A stretch of DNA of 34,703 nucleotides from assembly GCA_002503205.1 (NCBI GenBank), contig DARE01000012.1:9199-43901 (forward strand), given 5' to 3'. The translations under genes were made by a program, and so were the position numbers. This DNA is from Thermoplasmatales archaeon UBA447. GTDB taxonomy: Archaea > Thermoplasmatota > Thermoplasmata > Thermoplasmatales > Thermoplasmataceae. Shown piece after piece: positions 24,537 through 32,480 of this stretch (positions are counted from its first letter, which is position 1; each line of letters begins with the position of its first letter). The notes under the pieces were generated by a model that did not search any database, was not told the DNA's origin, and saw only the letters and a list, made by a program, of their open reading frames with translations.

Positions 24537-24779
24537 ATGCCGGAAACTAAACCTAAGATGACATTTGACGATAGCGCCAAAGAATATATTCTGAGTCTGT
24601 TCAACAAAAAAGTCAATGAAGACGGAGAAGTCTTGGAGAAAGACTCTGATGAGCCAGTAAAGTCGTTTGAAGGAAATCCTCTGACCCTTGAGGATTTTGG
24701 TGGGGTTAAGAAGGGTTCTGAGTTATTTATAGAAAACAATGTTGTATCACTCTTCAGATTGAAATATCGGAAAGAGTAG
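24537..24779 (+). CDS. Small acidic protein of unknown function, first gene of a two-gene cassette
   Basis: An 80-aa protein I do not recognise. It is rich in Glu, Asp and Lys, has no membrane segment and no cysteines. It begins with a predicted helix (DSAKEYILSLFNKKVNEDGE). A polar middle follows, then LTLEDFGGVKKGSELFIENN, which reads like a beta-turn-beta unit. A strong GAAGGAGG seven bases before the ATG supports translation. The stop is two bases before the next ATG, so the two proteins are very probably made together and may interact. Small-plus-large gene pairs in islands are often toxin-antitoxin or defence units, but nothing in this sequence proves either. Confidence 0.75.
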   Translation: MPETKPKMTFDDSAKEYILSLFNKKVNEDGEVLEKDSDEPVKSFEGNPLTLEDFGGVKKGSELFIENNVVSLFRLKYRKE

Positions 24780-24781
24780 AT

Positions 24782-25666
24782 ATGACTTGGTATTCAAAAT
24801 TAAAATCTTTTATTGATAATATTTTGCATGTCGACATTAGTACCTTCAGGCTTAATTCTCCAAATATTAAATTAAAAGCTAAAAACAGTATTGTAATAAT
24901 AAAAAACCCTGATAAAGACCCGCTAAGCTTTGATAAAAATGAAGAACGAATTACTATAAACATAGACAAATTGGAGAGGGAGCAACAAGAAGAACTGGGC
25001 AAAATTATAAAAGAAGCTTTCGAAGAAGATAAAGAGCTCTTCAAGGAAAATCTCCTGGAATATGCAGGTGAGCTAGACGATTACAAAGAAGAAGACCCAG
25101 ATAAGGAACTATTAGGGTACTTCAAGGATAAGTTAACAAAAGAAGATTTTGAAATTCTGAGAATTTCACTTTTCTTAAGGTCTAGGCATAGATTGAAAGA
25201 AAATGTTTCTAAGATAAAAGAAGATATAGTGAAGAAATTTGGAGATAGAGGAAAAAATATTGCCAACCTCTGCAGCACCGAGTACTTTGAGAATTTTATA
25301 AAGCCACTTTGGGAGGTTATTCATGAATCTATTGAAGATCAGGGGACAGCGGACATAGAATTCTACAAAATATTCGAACTAATAGTCAAGAATGGCCTGT
25401 TAGCCGTATTTGTACACCACTATATGACAGCCGATAAACTCTCATCGTTAATTACAAAGAGGATAGAAGAGTCCGTAAGATATGGATTTGCTATGGTTTC
25501 AGAACAACTATACATTCACGCTTTATCGAGGCAGAATGTCAAAACCGTAGTTGATTGGGTTGAAAACCACGGTGTTAAGATTAAAGCAGAGATTATTGTA
25601 CAAGGAAAAGATTTCATCACAGTGGCAATCCCGATTGACCATGAATTGTTTGAAGAAGACTCTTAA
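24782..25666 (+). CDS. Protein of unknown function, second gene of the cassette
   Basis: A 294-aa soluble protein without a family I can name. Residues 1-70 look like beta strands (NSPNIKLKAKNSIVIIKNPD, then NEERITINIDKLE). Residues 75-115 are a charged helix (EEDKELFKENLLEYAGEL). Residues about 120-210 form a helical region with the conspicuous KFGDRGKNIANLCSTEYFEN segment, which looks conserved-domain-like. The C-terminus (NVKTVVDWVENHGVKIKAEI, then FITVAIPIDHEL) may be an alpha/beta unit. No nuclease, NTP-binding or membrane motif is evident. The AT-rich Lys/Glu/Ile-heavy composition contrasts with the left flank. It lies in the tRNA-bounded island beside HNH and GmrSD genes. Confidence 0.8.
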   Translation: MTWYSKLKSFIDNILHVDISTFRLNSPNIKLKAKNSIVIIKNPDKDPLSFDKNEERITINIDKLEREQQEELGKIIKEAFEEDKELFKENLLEYAGELDDYKEEDPDKELLGYFKDKLTKEDFEILRISLFLRSRHRLKENVSKIKEDIVKKFGDRGKNIANLCSTEYFENFIKPLWEVIHESIEDQGTADIEFYKIFELIVKNGLLAVFVHHYMTADKLSSLITKRIEESVRYGFAMVSEQLYIHALSRQNVKTVVDWVENHGVKIKAEIIVQGKDFITVAIPIDHELFEEDS

Positions 25667-25731
25667 AGACGATTATTCTAATTTTTAACATAGCAAAAAA
25701 TGAGTGGACAAGAAAATTTGATCCTCTTTCA

Positions 25732-26019
25732 TCATGAGAAGTCGCGAAAATTTAAATTCAAGAAGAATTCTCTTTGAACTGAAACTGTATACTTCTCAAG
25801 ATTAGCCCCCTTCGAACGGTTGCAGGGTATACAGGCTGGAACCAAATTTCTTAAGTAATCAGTTCCTCCAAGCGCTAAAGGGTTGCTATGATCAACTTCC
25901 CAAGCCCCTCTTTCCCCTACTCTGCCATAATTCCTGAATGCAATCTTCTTCTCACACCAATTACAATAACCGCCAGTTTTGTCATAGATGTAGTTTAACT
26001 CATCATCCGTATAACCCAT
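25732..26019 (-). CDS. HNH endonuclease, small solitary
   Basis: A 95-aa HNH nuclease. The zinc knuckle is CNWC near residue 19 and CIPC near residue 73. Between them is the catalytic WEVDHSNPLALGG with its Asp-His, followed by the LRNLVPACIPCNRSKG stretch that carries the conserved Asn residues. This is the McrA-like HNH layout, in which the His-Asn-His core cuts DNA with one metal ion. There is no attached specificity domain. TATAAGTATATTC about 10-22 nt upstream of the ATG may be its promoter. It converges on the cassette with 65 nt between stops. It could be a homing-type nuclease, a restriction enzyme or a packaging-associated nuclease of the element. Confidence 0.88.
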   Translation of the reverse strand: MGYTDDELNYIYDKTGGYCNWCEKKIAFRNYGRVGERGAWEVDHSNPLALGGTDYLRNLVPACIPCNRSKGANLEKYTVSVQREFFLNLNFRDFS

Positions 26020-26183
26020 TGAGTGTGAATATACTTATACCATTATATTAAACTTCACAAACGTAATCGCGAAGCGTTGAAACATTGTCTCTTTGCTTAT
26101 CTGAATGGCTTGGTTGGCGTTTATTAGAGCTTTAACAAAATATATAATATCATTTCAGTGTGATGCAATTAAGTTGAAATCTA

Positions 26184-26663
26184 ATGGTTAGGTATCCAGC
26201 GGCAGTCAAGTCAATTCTTAGTAAACTGAAAAACTTGGATAATGTGATTGAAAGTGAAAAACTGAACTTGGACAGATAATATCAATCTATCTTAACAGGC
26301 TTATCTGACGTTATTGACCAAGAAAGTGATTTGGAAGTGGAAATGGGGAAAGATGATTTAGGGAGGAGGACTATTTTTAAATTGATTCCGGGAAATCTGA
26401 ATTCCACATGTGCCAAGATTCCGCTTGTCTTAATGTTTCCTACCCCAATCAATGGATTTCATGAATTGAGTCCATTCACACTTACTGACGACCGATTTAA
26501 GAAAGCTGAAAAGCACGTTAAGAATTGCCCCAATACTAAATTTGTGATATTTTATGGAAATGCTTGGGATTCTCTTTACTGGGACCACTATAGAAATCCG
26601 TTCAGAAGTGTTGAATGTGTCCTGAAACTTTTCAAGATGGTTTACACTACATTATATAAATGA
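26184..26663 (+). pseudogene. Unknown gene interrupted by one in-frame stop
   Basis: From the ATG at 26184 one frame runs to 26663 and is broken only by TAA at 26277-26279. It gives 31 residues (beginning MVRYPAAVKSILSKLKNLDN), the stop, then 128 more. The part before and after the stop reads as one protein: an N-terminal coiled helix continuing through YQSILTGLSDVIDQESDLE into a globular part with FKLIPGNLNSTCAKIPLVLMFPTP and NTKFVIFYGNAWDSLYW. A TATA-like AAAATATATAA lies upstream of the ATG. A shortened protein from the TTG at 26331 (110 aa) is possible. I do not recognise the family. Confidence 0.5.
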
Positions 26664-26862
26664 ACATAAGAAATAATCCTTTGAGTAGTGAAATGACTTG
26701 ATAAATCAAGAATGAACAATTTTTCAATGTTGGCACTTGTAATGAACCTAACATAAATTCTGACTACCTGCAATTTGTCTTTTGAAATAATGCCATTATC
26801 TGATTTTACCTACAGACAGAAATATAAGTCCCTTCTTCATTGAACTTTGTCAGGTAGTTCTC

Positions 26863-28944
26863 ATGAAGGCCGTAGATACCGAATTGCTAAAACTAATTAA
26901 AAACACAGATCAGTTCATAGTTCCAATCTATCAGAGGACGTATAGCTGGACCGTACGAGAGTGCGAACAGTTGTGGAATGATATGGTACGGGTAGGTACA
27001 TTGAATAATGAGACCCACTTTATTGGCTCAATAGTCTATTTTGAAAAAGAAGCACATCAGAATTCAAGATTCAACAGAGTTTTGGTTATTGATGGCCAAC
27101 AGAGATTGACAACGGTATCTTTGATTTTGGCTGCTTTGAGTAAATATATGAAAATGAAATCTATTTCAACTGATGACTGGGATCCTGCAAAAATAGCACA
27201 ATATCTAATAAACAACGCAGAGAAGGGAGACAATAAGTACAAAATAATGCTTTCAAAAGGCGATAATCCTACTTTTCAAGCTATTATAGATTCAACAGAT
27301 ATGGGAGAAAGGTATTCAATTAGGATCAAAGAAAATTATGAATATCTTTTCAAGAAAATTTCAGAAGGAAATTTTGAGAATATAACTAAAGGCCTTCTTA
27401 AGATAAAAGTTGTTGACGTTACCTTGCAGAGCGGTGTAGATAATCCTCAGCTTATTTTTGAGAGCTTCAATTCTACTGGCCTTGGACTGGCAGAAGCAGA
27501 TCTTATAAGAAACTACCTTCTAATGCTGCATCCCTTAGAAGAACAAGATCGCTTGTATGAGAATTATTGGTATCCCATGGAGGTAATGTTCGGACAAGTA
27601 AATTACTCTTTGAGGTTTGACAGGTTTGTAAGAGATTATTTGACACTTAAAACTGGCAATATTAATCGTTTAGATAAGATATATGTTGGCTTTAAGGAAT
27701 ATGTAAAAACAACTGATGTGGAAAGTTCACACCATCTTGCTGATTTAAAACGATTTTCTGAATATTATGTGTATATTGCCCTAGGAAAAGAACCAGATCT
27801 ACAGCTCAAAGGCATATTCACGGATATCAATGCCCTTAGAGTTGAGGTCGCTTACCCCTTCATAATGCAATTATATTTTGATTACAAGTGCAACCTTCTC
27901 TCAAAAGGTGATTTTATGAAAATATTGAGAGCCATAGAAAGCTACGTTTTTAGGAGGTCAATTTGTGGTGTCCCCACAAATTCCATGAACAAGACATTTG
28001 CAGCATTGTATGGGAAAATAGACATAGATCACTACGTAGAATCTCTTTACGCTGCGTTAAATCTAATGGATTCGTACAGGAGATTTCCTAAAAATGAAGA
28101 GTTCAAAAACTACTTGATTTCTAAAGATGTCTACAACTATAATAATCGAAACTACCTTTTGCAGAAACTTGAAAACTTTGGCTCCAAGGAGTATGTTGAT
28201 GTAGGCAAATACACCATTGAGCATATAATGCCCCAAACTTTAACAGATCAATGGAAGGAATATCTCGGAAGTGATTGGGAAGAGATCTTCCAGACCTACC
28301 TTCACACATTAGGCAATCTAACACTTACTGGCTATAATTCCGAATTAAGTCAGCGACCATTTCTGGAAAAAAAGACTATGCCAAAGGGATTTGCTCATAG
28401 TCCCATTGGTTTAAACGAGACATTGAGTTCAATTGAAGAATGGAGGAAAGAAGAGATAGAACAGAGAGCTTCTATTTTGGCGGATAGGGCCCTAAAAATT
28501 TGGGGCTATCCTGAGATTTCCCCTGAAGATATAGAAGTTTACAAAAAGAAAGAGATAATAAAAGAAGAAAACTACACTCTTTCAGATCATCCTTACGTTG
28601 ATGCTGGAGGCCCTATGAATTACCTGTTTGAAGACCTCAGACTCAGAATTCTCAATATCGATGCAAGTGTACATGAAGAGATAAGGAAATTATACATTGC
28701 CTACAAAGCTAGCACAAATTTTGTAGACTTGATTCCTTACAAAAATAAGATCAAGCTATCCTTGAACATAGATTACGATAAAATAGATGATCCGCAAGGG
28801 CGCTGTAGAGATGTTACAGATCTAGGAACATGGGGAAATGGCAATGTGGAAGTTGAGATTTACTCAGAAGATCAAGTTGACTACTCTATGCAGTTGATTA
28901 AACAGGCTTTTAATAATATTCAAGGTGGATTGTACCTTCAATAA
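26863..28944 (+). CDS. GmrSD-type restriction protein (DUF262, DUF1524, DUF5655)
   Basis: A 693-aa protein with three recognisable parts. The N-terminal DUF262 (GmrS, ParB/Srx-like NTPase-nuclease) has IVPIYQRTYSW at about 18-28, FIGSIVYF, and the signature DGQQRLTT near residue 76. A helical middle follows. A DUF1524 (GmrD) HNH domain has YTIEHIMPQ near residue 452 and LGNLTLTGYN near 484. The C-terminal DUF5655-like domain runs from about residue 590 and includes IAYKASTNFVDLIPYKNKIK and GNGNVEVEIYSEDQV. GmrSD proteins are type IV enzymes that cut modified phage DNA, and the single-chain form is common in defence islands. An AAATATAAG box lies about 37-45 nt before the ATG. Confidence 0.9.
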   Translation: MKAVDTELLKLIKNTDQFIVPIYQRTYSWTVRECEQLWNDMVRVGTLNNETHFIGSIVYFEKEAHQNSRFNRVLVIDGQQRLTTVSLILAALSKYMKMKSISTDDWDPAKIAQYLINNAEKGDNKYKIMLSKGDNPTFQAIIDSTDMGERYSIRIKENYEYLFKKISEGNFENITKGLLKIKVVDVTLQSGVDNPQLIFESFNSTGLGLAEADLIRNYLLMLHPLEEQDRLYENYWYPMEVMFGQVNYSLRFDRFVRDYLTLKTGNINRLDKIYVGFKEYVKTTDVESSHHLADLKRFSEYYVYIALGKEPDLQLKGIFTDINALRVEVAYPFIMQLYFDYKCNLLSKGDFMKILRAIESYVFRRSICGVPTNSMNKTFAALYGKIDIDHYVESLYAALNLMDSYRRFPKNEEFKNYLISKDVYNYNNRNYLLQKLENFGSKEYVDVGKYTIEHIMPQTLTDQWKEYLGSDWEEIFQTYLHTLGNLTLTGYNSELSQRPFLEKKTMPKGFAHSPIGLNETLSSIEEWRKEEIEQRASILADRALKIWGYPEISPEDIEVYKKKEIIKEENYTLSDHPYVDAGGPMNYLFEDLRLRILNIDASVHEEIRKLYIAYKASTNFVDLIPYKNKIKLSLNIDYDKIDDPQGRCRDVTDLGTWGNGNVEVEIYSEDQVDYSMQLIKQAFNNIQGGLYLQ

Positions 28945-28994
28945 AAAACCATTATTTCATTTTCTAATTTGCATATGAAATCAAGTTTAGAAAA

Positions 28995-30283
28995 TTAGTT
29001 ATCATTTCTTTTCAATTCTTCTTGAAATTTTGCCTTCATTGCCGGATCATTCACTATCTGCTTTAAGACGGCCTCTAATATAAGGTCCTTAAATTCACTG
29101 GGGAAATTTGCAACCAACTTCTTTGTTGAATCGTCAACTACCTCAGACTTTAAAACGCTATTTTCAATGAGGTTTATCTCCTCATTGAGTTTATTTTCAG
29201 TCAACTGTTTATCCAGTATCATCCCACATTTCCAGCAGAATCTACTTGCCCTGTCATTAGGTTCATTGCATCTAGGGCAGTGATTTGGTCTGTCTGTTTC
29301 GATCGGGTCTTCTTCGTCAACCTCGATTCCATACGCCTTCAAAATTGTATTATCCTGGTCTCTACCAGAGAGATGCACATATGTTTTTGTCATTTTGGAC
29401 CCATGAACCCACCCCATCTGCGCTTCAAGCGGAGCTACCGTGACTCTTGAGGCAAGCATAGTAGCCCTGGTATGGCTGAAAAGGTGAGGGTAAATTCTTC
29501 TCTCTATCTTTGCTTCTTTCAAGGCCTTTCTCAAAAACTTGTAAACATTTGCGTGCTCCAGTTGCTTTCCTCTGTTCTCACTTTCAATTCCGCAGAAAAA
29601 CCATGACTCTTCCTTGTTTCTATCAGGGTGAGCATTCTGCCATTCCCTGAGATAGGAGACAGAATTTCCTACAACACGTACCTTGCGATAACCAGTCTTC
29701 CCAATTACTGAAAGAAATGCCCCATACTGGTCAAAATTGATATCTTTGTTCTTCAGAGTGAGAAGTTCTCCTATCCTGCATCCAGGATCATATAAAGTAG
29801 AGAGAATAGCCCGATCTCTTGGGTTTTTTAAGAATGAGAGAATCTTCTGGACTTCAGGCTCTGTAATCATGTTTTCCGGTTTCACATGTTTGTTAGGATG
29901 ATTGTTTGGCTTGATCCATGAGATACATTCTGGGTTCTCTTGTTTCAAGTGCCAAGGGTAAAATTTCTTCAAGGTAGACTTGTAATTTTCTATTTCCCAG
30001 TCAGAATACTTTCCATTGTGGTCTTTACCCTTAACCCTCCTTCCTATCTTCCTTGACAACAGGGTCGACATTACTTTCTATCTGGCGTTGAGGGTGATAT
30101 AAATTTATCTGGGATGATTGAAGCGACCTGCCTTAATCTTATGGCGTAGAATTATTGCCTGTTTAAAGATAAACCTGACAAACGGATATCATCGATGAAT
30201 TCAACAATTTTTGCCTTGATTTCCTCAGGCAAATATGAATTTTCTAATCTCCTGAGCTCTTTGTCAAGCGTTTCCTGGTTCAT
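28995..30283 (-). pseudogene. Tyrosine recombinase/integrase with C-terminal zinc ribbon, disrupted
   Basis: The catalytic domain lies in a 358-aa frame (28995-30071). It has box I Arg99 (CRIGELL), Tyr231 (TKTYVHLSGRD) and a zinc ribbon with Cys265, 268, 279 and 282. The missing N-terminal core-binding part is found upstream. ATG at 30283 begins MNQETLDKELRRLENSYLPE and reads to DIRLSGLSLNRQ, then TAA at 30152-30154. The same frame continues sensibly (FYAIRLRQVASIIPDKF) to a second TAA at 30071-30073, where it would need a shift to join the catalytic frame. The box II motif, normally HLFRHSRAT, reads HLFSHTRAT, so the second catalytic Arg is Ser199. AATATAAC about 18-26 nt before the ATG is a fair promoter. 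Confidence 0.75.
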
Positions 30284-30337
30284 AACATTATATGTTCAAT
30301 TGTTATATTCAAGATTGCACAGCATTGAACGTATGAG

Positions 30338-30360
30338 TAAATGCCGGCTAACGGCATTTA
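30338..30360. repeat. Nine-pair perfect inverted repeat containing the candidate attR
   Basis: TAAATGCCG, loop GCTAA, CGGCATTTA forms a perfect 9-bp stem. Bases 30340-30357 match the tRNA-Phe end (24230-24247) with mismatches only at the 4th and 11th positions. It lies 55 bp outside the integrase start codon, where the right attachment site of such an element is expected. As an alternative it may be a terminator or protein-binding palindrome whose likeness to the tRNA is accidental. Confidence 0.5.
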
Positions 30361-30520
30361 TCAAATTTTCTCCAATATAGCACTCAAATAAATTTCAATG
30401 ACCATAACTCTTGTATCGGGTAAATTCAGTAAACATGTTGTCATTTTGATAAGATACAGGTTCGATTCAAAAATTAGGGGGAGGTCGTTCATTTTTATAA
30501 TATTCCCTGCAAAATACAGG

Positions 30521-30877
30521 CTAATTGCAGAAGCTACCAGATCGCTGACGGCGCTCATTGTCAACCTGCTTGATCAGATGAAACCGACCTGACATTAAAA
30601 ACAAAACTCCATTAGTAATGTCACCAATTACTCCTGCAAGAATGAAAATAGTACATATTTTTAATGAAAGATAAAGAGTTTTAAAACACAGGAAAAGAAA
30701 TATCAGCGATGTGAGAAGCAAAGCCAGTCCATTCACAATATGTGCAAGTATGCAAGCACAGTGGCTTCCGAAATATATCGGCGATTGTATGAGGTCAAGA
30801 TACTTTACCGGTATATTTACTTCCAGATTAATAGTCATCCCAAGCCAGAATTGAGTTATCAGGAGCCCTGAAAGCAT
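30521..30877 (-). CDS. Putative small membrane protein, possibly frameshifted
   Basis: A 118-aa frame with three hydrophobic stretches: the N-terminus to about residue 16, LAHIVNGLALLLTSLIFLFL (about 44-63) and LSLKICTIFILAGVIG (about 69-84). The start ITQFWLGMTINLEVNIP followed by AHIVNG resembles a small archaeal membrane-protein pattern I have seen elsewhere but cannot name. The last 20 residues (QVDNERRQRSGSF) are polar and unlike the rest. A different frame continues past this point, so a frameshift near 30580 is possible. An in-frame TGA lies just before the ATG. No clear ribosome site is seen. Confidence 0.42.
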   Translation of the reverse strand: MLSGLLITQFWLGMTINLEVNIPVKYLDLIQSPIYFGSHCACILAHIVNGLALLLTSLIFLFLCFKTLYLSLKICTIFILAGVIGDITNGVLFLMSGRFHLIKQVDNERRQRSGSFCN

Positions 30878-31147
30878 ACATCACGAATGCAGATGATATT
30901 GTTCATAAAATTAACGGCATATGGAGGATCAATGATGTGTCTTTTGCATGAGTTGACCAGGAAAATGACACCATAGTTACGGTCTTTTGCCATAGGGCGT
31001 TGAGAAAATAGATGGAATAGTAAATTTTTTTCCTTTCATTGCAGGAGAAATATTCGCTGAAAGTAGAGTTTCTGGTGGATCAGGGAGGAAATTGTAAAAT
31101 GGTGTGCCGCACATTAATTTAGTAAAGTGGAACCTTATTTATTATAT

Positions 31148-31663
31148 CTAATTCTTCACTATGAGAGCACTCTCAAAAGCTTTTCTGAGAACCTCCTCAT
31201 ATTTCGAAAATATATCGTCCGAGAGCTTGCCCCTTCCCTTATAATTATCGTGTACCAGATGAAATTTAAGGTTTTTCTCTCCCATCTTGAAGAGTACGTG
31301 GGGAAGAGTTACTAAGGTTCCGTTTGTGAGTTCAACCTGGTTAATTGCTGAATATGGAATCAAGGTGTATTGCGGTGGAATCTCACTTCTTTTTGATTCG
31401 AAATTTTTCTCAATTTCCTGTCCTTTCGATATATTTTCCTGAATTATCGAAGCAACGGTATCCTGTGTGATTTTATAACCTTGAAGGCCGCCTCCACCTG
31501 TTAGCATAAGATATGGATTGCTTATCTGGGCGTGGTATAGTTCAGATCTCTTCTCCCTGCTATCCATTGTCATAAATTGATACATTTCATTATCTGCAAA
31601 TATTAGATAATAGGTTTTATTCTGGTGAACTGCATTGTCTATAGAACCAATGATTTCCGCCAT
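31148..31663 (-). CDS. Hypothetical cytoplasmic protein
   Basis: A 171-aa soluble protein with no family I recognise. It opens with beta strands (IGSIDNAVHQNKTYYLIFAD) and a glycine patch (LTGGGGLQGYK). A helical middle follows (TVASIIQENISKGQEIEKNF). It then has strands around QYTLIPYSAINQVELTNGTL and NLKFHLVHDNYKG, and ends with a helix. The strand-rich ends with IPYSAINQVEL are reminiscent of PH-like domains, where a residue stretch for membrane or protein contact follows a similar motif. That is only a resemblance. An ATATTTAATAAAG element about 25-37 nt before the ATG fits an archaeal promoter. It has no obvious partners. The flanking 30878-31147 has no supported gene. Confidence 0.68.
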   Translation of the reverse strand: MAEIIGSIDNAVHQNKTYYLIFADNEMYQFMTMDSREKRSELYHAQISNPYLMLTGGGGLQGYKITQDTVASIIQENISKGQEIEKNFESKRSEIPPQYTLIPYSAINQVELTNGTLVTLPHVLFKMGEKNLKFHLVHDNYKGRGKLSDDIFSKYEEVLRKAFESALIVKN

Positions 31664-32198
31664 TATAATATAATCTATATTCTTTATTAAATATTTTTAC
31701 TCTAAGACATGGGTACCTTTACATGTTATTTCCTTTCTTCAAAAGGCCAAATTATTGGCTCCTGAACGAGATCAAACAATTTTAGCAAAAATGGCTCCCA
31801 CGTCTTATCGATCGATGTTTTTCATTATATTCATCGGTTTTTAAAGCTGCATGGAACGATATTGCTATAAGACTGGGCCAGAGGACTCAGATGGGCATTA
31901 TATTGTGATTATGGGTATTCCTTGTACACCTGATCTATCCTTTATACATTATCGCTTCCGGCCTGCCCAAATTGTAACGGTCTAAGCACATCATTAAGAA
32001 TCCATTGTTGCAATTTTACTTGGATTTAAATTACCTAAACTGGAATTTATGGAATTACTGCATAATTAACTCGGACTTCAGGGGCGATAACACTGAAAAT
32101 TCCAGTACTTTCATATACGTTTGGCAAAGAAAAGTCCATAATGTTCAAGAGACACTCGAGTAGATGAAAATTATGTCTGAAAATATCCCTATTTTGGT
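31664..32198. other. 535-bp gap without a supported gene
   Basis: AT-rich sequence between two leftward genes. All frames are broken by stops every few tens of codons. I saw no tRNA, long repeat or convincing hairpin. The first 40 bases hold the promoter of the 171-aa gene to the left. A decayed gene is possible, but I could not identify one. Confidence 0.5.
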
Positions 32199-32480
32199 TT
32201 ATCGTCTGAACATCAGCTTCCCAACATGCTTGAGAATCCAGTCCACCAGCATGTTGTAGGTTCTTATTCCCTCCTCCATCACAATGACAAGGCCATTTTC
32301 CTCCTTGATAAGATTCTTCTGGCACATCCATGCAAGATACTGCATGAATTTGTTGTATGAAATTTCAGAGGAACCTGCCAGCTTGGTCCTGTTATTGGGG
32401 CCCTTCTCCATAAGGTTTTTTATGATCCGAGCGACAACGTACAGGTCTGGCTTAAATTCTTGCGTTCTGGAATTCGGTAT
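32199..32480 (-). CDS. Winged-helix DNA-binding protein, start codon uncertain
   Basis: A small archaeal winged-helix protein (HTH_45-like). The typical frame includes YVVARIIKNLMEKG (helix 1), NRTKLAGSSEISYNKFMQYL (helices 2-3), MCQKNLIKEENGLVIVMEEG (wing), and a C-terminal WILKHVG helix. The only ATG, at 32411, would delete helix 1, so the real protein almost certainly starts further up. An in-frame TGA just above 32480 limits it to about 30 extra codons containing no ATG, GTG or TTG. ATA at 32480, preceded by GAGGTGG and TTCT, has the same spacing as other sites in this window and is used here as a provisional start (93 codons). The 5' part overlaps the upstream membrane-protein gene by 29 nt, implying coupling or frameshifting. 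Confidence 0.65.
   Translation of the reverse strand: MPNSRTQEFKPDLYVVARIIKNLMEKGPNNRTKLAGSSEISYNKFMQYLAWMCQKNLIKEENGLVIVMEEGIRTYNMLVDWILKHVGKLMFRR

Larger units (their letters stand above)
24230..30357. mobile_element. Putative integrated element at tRNA-Phe, about 6.1 kb, apparently immobile
   Basis: The interval lies between the 3' end of tRNA-Phe and an imperfect copy of those bases. It is visibly more AT-rich than the left flank and encodes accessory genes only: an unknown two-gene cassette, HNH endonuclease, a broken gene, a GmrSD-like restriction protein and a tyrosine recombinase reading inward from the right border. This is the layout of tRNA-targeted archaeal elements. The recombinase is disrupted, so the element probably can no longer excise by itself. 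AT-rich sequence continues past 30360, so the right border could be further out or older insertions may adjoin. Confidence 0.6.

Noticed and set aside
26060..26090. GTTGAAAC near 26075, reminiscent of CRISPR repeat ends
   Set aside because: It occurs as a single copy with no spacing pattern. There is no array and no cas gene in the window.
30453..30475. T-arm-like GGTTCGATTC after the candidate attR, considered as a second tRNA fragment or the true att site
   Set aside because: Only the generic T-loop consensus is shared. The surrounding bases do not match tRNA-Phe and no acceptor strand follows.
30835..31017. Plus-strand stretch reading LSGALKAYITNADDIVHKIN and continuing after one stop into VDQENDTIVTVFCHRAL, considered as a gene remnant
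   Set aside because: It is short, interrupted, without a start or promoter, and overlaps the start of the minus-strand membrane protein. I could not match it to a family.
31780..31990. Possible transposase relic in the 535-bp gap
   Set aside because: No frame gives a catalytic motif, and there are no terminal inverted repeats or target duplications visible.
32047..32331. 94-codon minus-strand frame overlapping the winged-helix gene
   Set aside because: Its composition (Cys, His, Gly and Gln rich) and lack of any motif mark it as a shadow of the winged-helix frame.
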